A program made the position numbers and the translations under genes. Under the pieces are notes generated by a model. It did no database searches. It was given only the letters and a program-made list of their open reading frames with translations, and was not told the DNA's origin. Positions 62,101 to 64,000 of a DNA stretch of 64,000 nt are shown piece by piece; the first letter of the stretch is position 1; each line of letters begins with the position of its first letter. Origin of the DNA: Nibricoccus aquaticus (GTDB lineage Bacteria > Verrucomicrobiota > Verrucomicrobiia > Opitutales > Opitutaceae); contig NZ_CP023344.1 in assembly GCF_002310495.1 (NCBI RefSeq), positions 4,419,501-4,483,500 on the forward strand, read 5' to 3'.

Positions 62101-62619
62101 GAGATGCTTCGGCCCGAACTCCAGGACGCGGATACATTTGCCGACGGGATGGACAACATCGTCACCACCCATCAACGCGTCGCCGAAAGCTATTTCGCCG
62201 ACCGCAGTATCGAACTCGCCTGCCCGCCACTTCGCGCACTGCTCCACATCATGGCTCACGGCGGATGCGACGGCGAAACCCTCGCCTCTCCCGGCGTGCG
62301 CCAGCTCTTCACTCGCGACTCCCTGCTTGCCAGCGACTGGTACGCGCGACGTCTGGATGCCCGGCAGCAGGTCGATGTCCGCCTCTGGACAAGGCATGAA
62401 CGCTACCTCCAGGACATCCTGGATCGCCCGCGTTACCTCACTCCCGTGGAACACAAATCCATCGATGACCGCCTCGCCCGCGCACGGGAAAAACTCACCC
62501 TTGTGCAGTCGCCCGCGTACCGCACGTCCTTGCACGGCACGCTCGGTGCCCAGCCGCTCGACGGGCTGCTCTCCGGCAAAACCAGCGCATCTCCCGATCA
62601 CACCGCACACAGCAATTAA
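59101..62619 (+). CDS. Large protein resembling PPi-dependent phosphoenolpyruvate carboxykinase
   Basis: A 1172-residue soluble protein. Motifs recalling the PPi-type PEP carboxykinase family are DNYYGYCKKEVKTQISYATN (residues ~323-342), TEEEHAGGALVYPSYELENE next to it, and CHKPCTVSGGGKSEISKAID with Gly/Lys/Ser near 481-485 in place of a P-loop. The chain length and these blocks match that family (about 1100-1200 residues), which reversibly makes PEP from oxaloacetate with pyrophosphate. A possible catalytic Lys/His set is not assigned. It is divergent from malQ; the CoA-transferase downstream fits a succinate route. ATG 59101, or ATG 59113, is the start. Alternative: an uncharacterised relative without that activity. 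Confidence 0.65.
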   Translation: MPTSMRTESSTVSTDLRDAINLRLALFAGDGSIALGTEFESLTHPLVARFHEISRQLKNPLCPADHRIQMWLDHYLAASGGAPRLPTHTLVLDRPGLARALSLPADADEHSSPLLKSYRVRQGVLHNPANDRRTTQGVFHIAEGGLPIPDDKLAVPAATYGKLLSRAFEASAESMRLPYTQAQARPAECFVSLLMRPLLCPAVPGFIDEKRIEIRFFAPGSLVSNLDFVESIFGNAGDPYLPVNDAGLDIDHWTGHTGCVILAPHLTTVTKESVGLPRWDHATLRQQRDGMCWKDSTELYNNGSAFKITARDEHGVMVTIIADNYYGYCKKEVKTQISYATNLYGLTEEEHAGGALVYPSYELENEFTGYSEPEKYSLATVLKSWGGEFSIQPAGHAIHDTLPQIILVPERTTFSLRKQLVSWLDSSGQTRSIKLLAEKTYVRPSGYRVHMEQVPGERSAWRLVGTSAEGTLCHKPCTVSGGGKSEISKAIDYAILPGHVFIADLDRDLDQIDGILSTDTSRRFRDPVRNNQDLRPFLSPARSLGSVIKLLTPSRREYSDEYNAWLLSIPQHIKELLFVLKRFYKPEWGASWRSHFTVDTINGRPGYELKLDGARVVNHSLRVGFREDGSWRVFGLRSDFHPAAKVQMEDDITASVVVPRASLPPAWLPARRTDHAGGVMPVPPQGISLKFVQNCETRLFQRPDDAIHRGYDRQAEADMATPGTFLSNYEPLSADDAKTLLDDAVGYRAYSAPMRELIGASASEPASPQYFVSSAHPRIVDGKPTKNPRYLQLRPDIADPVGTSLAALCARLHRNLGPLDPLYSPVNVVVPGRRNNPPESRIRSLAVFNPIHYLDLPELFMEFISSMTGKSPSTTGAGSEGALTKGPFNALSPIIDLNATLVSLILTGHDGFLSAAGYVGPHVRVDHDVSLLIPEVFSRMTPVERDARTLIADGCLEPCEDFTHKGRRILASRLGYRITTRFVRMYFGRVFNHPHAVFTDEMLRPELQDADTFADGMDNIVTTHQRVAESYFADRSIELACPPLRALLHIMAHGGCDGETLASPGVRQLFTRDSLLASDWYARRLDARQQVDVRLWTRHERYLQDILDRPRYLTPVEHKSIDDRLARAREKLTLVQSPAYRTSLHGTLGAQPLDGLLSGKTSASPDHTAHSN

Positions 62620-62659
62620 CCCCACGCCCGCCAGCCTCATCTCCAAATCAAACCCATCC

Positions 62660-62965
62660 ATGAGCGCCAAAACATTCATCAACGTTCTCCGCTTCGAGCT
62701 TTCGCCCGACACCCGCCGACAGATCCAGTCGTCCGTCGATCCTCTCTTCAAACACGCGCGCCCGGTTAGCCGCGTCGATGTCACCATCGAAGGGGAATAC
62801 ACCGACAACACCCGCATCCTCTATAACATTACCGTGCGAGCCCAGTTGCCGGACGAAGTCCTCTTCGAATTGAAACAAGGCGACAAAATGCTCACCACCG
62901 TCCAGGCTGCGGTCATTGCTATCGAAGAGCGGCTGCGTGAACACTCCCCGCTGTCATCGACCTGA
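62660..62965 (+). CDS. Short HPF/RaiA-like (ribosome-associated) protein
   Basis: A 101-residue alpha-beta protein: FINVLRFELSPDTRRQIQSS, VSRVDVTIEGEYTDNTRILY, ITVRAQLPDEVLFELKQGDK and VQAAVIAIEERLREH. The beta-alpha-beta-beta-beta-alpha order and the V-D-V-T-I-E strand resemble the N-terminal domain of ribosome-hibernation factors (HPF, YfiA); the C-terminal dimerisation domain of long HPF is absent. It starts 40 bases after the PEPCK-like stop, probably in the same transcript. A different ribosome- or nucleic-acid-binding role is possible. Confidence 0.55.
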   Translation: MSAKTFINVLRFELSPDTRRQIQSSVDPLFKHARPVSRVDVTIEGEYTDNTRILYNITVRAQLPDEVLFELKQGDKMLTTVQAAVIAIEERLREHSPLSST

Positions 62966-63012
62966 AGCCGGAATTCTCTTCCGGCCGCTTCGCTCTTAAA
63001 CTCAGCCACCCC

Positions 63013-64000
63013 ATGCCCCTTCCCTGCCCCACGTCCGCTCCATCTGCGTCTGCGCAGTTCCCTGTTCTGACAGCGCCCGAAGCCGCCGCCCTCATCCAGC
63101 ACGGCGACACCCTTGGCTTCAGCGGTTTCACGCCCGCCGGCACCCCCAAGGCCGTCTCCCGCGCCCTCGCTCTCCGCGCCCAGGCCGAGCACGCCGCCGG
63201 CAACCCCTTCCAGGTCGGCGTCGTCACCGGCGCCTCCACCGGCCCCTCCGTCGACGGCGCCCTCGCCGCCGCCAACGCCATCTCCTTCCGCACCCCCTAC
63301 CAGTCCGACCCCAACCTCCGTCAGCGTATCAACTCAGGCGAGACGCACTTCTTCGACATGCACCTCAGCATGCTCCCGCAGAACGTCCGCTACGGCTTCC
63401 TCGGCAAATTCTCCTGGGCCATCATCGAAGCCTCCGACGTCACCGCCGACGGCCAGATCGTGCTCACCTCCGCCGTCGGCGCCGCTCCCACCTTCTGCCG
63501 CGTCGCCGACCGCATCATCATCGAACTCAACCGCCATCACCCCGCCGCCCTCCGCGGCTTCCACGACATCTACGAACCCGTCGATCCTCCGCACCGCAGC
63601 TTCATCCCCGTTTTCTCCCCCTCCGACCGCGCCGGCACTCCCTACATCCGCGTCGACCCCAAAAAAATCGCCGGCGTCGTCTTCACCGACCTCCCCGACG
63701 AAACCGCCGGCTTCGAAGACCCCACACCCGTCACCACTCAGATCGGCCAAAACGTCGCCAACTTCCTCGCCTCCGAACTCCGCCGCGGCGCGATCCCTCC
63801 CTCATTCCTGCCCCTTCAATCCGGCGTCGGCAACATCGCCAACGCCGTCCTCGGCTCCCTCGGCGCCCACCCCGACATCCCCAAATTCAGTATGTACACC
63901 GAGGTCATCCAGGACTCGGTCATCGAGCTCATGCGCAGCGGCAAAATCGAATTCGCCAGCGGCGTCTCCCTCACCGTCAGCCCCACTGTCCTCGCCTCCA
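63013..64000 (+). CDS. Acetyl-CoA hydrolase/succinyl-CoA:acetate CoA-transferase (partial)
   Basis: The N-terminal 329 residues of a class I CoA-transferase, cut by the window's right edge. Family features: SGFTPAGTPKAVSRALA, a VGVVTGASTGPSVDGALA block, RTPYQSDPNLRQRINSGETH, and LQSGVGNIANAVLGSLGAH. The expected catalytic glutamate is Glu297 in MYTEVIQDS, matching the AarC-type enzyme. Such enzymes exchange CoA between succinyl-CoA and acetate or hydrolyse acetyl-CoA. ATG 63013 follows the HPF-like gene by 47 bases. No Shine-Dalgarno sequence is visible. Confidence 0.9.
   Translation, partial: MPLPCPTSAPSASAQFPVLTAPEAAALIQHGDTLGFSGFTPAGTPKAVSRALALRAQAEHAAGNPFQVGVVTGASTGPSVDGALAAANAISFRTPYQSDPNLRQRINSGETHFFDMHLSMLPQNVRYGFLGKFSWAIIEASDVTADGQIVLTSAVGAAPTFCRVADRIIIELNRHHPAALRGFHDIYEPVDPPHRSFIPVFSPSDRAGTPYIRVDPKKIAGVVFTDLPDETAGFEDPTPVTTQIGQNVANFLASELRRGAIPPSFLPLQSGVGNIANAVLGSLGAHPDIPKFSMYTEVIQDSVIELMRSGKIEFASGVSLTVSPTVLAS

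Noticed and set aside
61546-62817. Long minus-strand frame opposite the PEPCK-like gene
   Set aside because: No motif, composition typical of an antisense shadow, and the opposite strand is clearly coding.
1-64000. CRISPR arrays, insertion sequences or prophage genes
   Set aside because: No regular direct repeats with spacers and no transposase, integrase or phage structural proteins were seen.

Overview
The window is GC-rich DNA from a Gram-negative bacterium, most likely a Verrucomicrobiota member of the Opitutaceae type. This is inferred from the combination of OpgG/OpgH glucan genes, an MCE/PqiA envelope module, an ECF sigma factor with a long C-terminal extension, a large PPi-PEPCK-like protein next to a CoA-transferase, many starts without Shine-Dalgarno sequences, and several families of short dispersed repeats. 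No phage, insertion sequence, CRISPR array or plasmid function was seen.

Layout. 0-10 kb: a YkgJ-type protein, a PqiA-PqiA-PqiB envelope module, small stress and membrane proteins (YCII, DoxX, SRPBCC, rhomboid), a response regulator overlapping methylglyoxal synthase, and a coupled trio ending in a PfkB kinase. A scarred stretch at 8.5-9.7 kb holds a nucleotidyltransferase pseudogene, its small partner gene, and a truncated near-identical copy of mgsA. 9.7-22.3 kb: a glycosyltransferase, purL (with a repeat-derived insert), a fatty-acid-hydroxylase-type protein, an RRM protein, an ECF sigma gene with a disrupted start, rpoZ, dps, menD and a dihydrolipoamide-dehydrogenase-like flavoprotein.

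22.4-47.2 kb: 22 genes on the minus strand form a surface-polysaccharide cluster. It holds an initiating phosphoglycosyltransferase, at least twelve glycosyltransferases, two methyltransferases, a PIG-L deacetylase, a Wzm/Wzt ABC exporter whose ATPase has a carbohydrate-binding-type C-terminus, a Wzy-like polymerase, an O-antigen-ligase-like protein and an AsnB-type amidotransferase. Most neighbours overlap by 1-4 bases, so translation is probably coupled.

47.5-64 kb: DJ-1/PfpI, an epimerase, ybaB-recR, a YjfB-like protein, tRNA-Gly(CCC), riboflavin synthase, an unusual family-4-like uracil-DNA glycosylase, an opgG-X-opgH operon, malQ, a 1172-residue protein resembling PPi-dependent PEP carboxykinase, a short HPF/RaiA-like protein, and the first part of an acetyl-CoA hydrolase/succinyl-CoA:acetate CoA-transferase. 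The last genes fit succinate/propionate-type fermentation, but that is an inference.

The most unusual signal is short repeat DNA inside genes. A ~37-base repeat lies inside an asnB-like gene and a glycosyltransferase gene in one reading frame, and a relative lies in another glycosyltransferase in a different frame. A different hairpin repeat is read through in frame between the two enzymatic parts of purL. Several other repeat families sit between genes.
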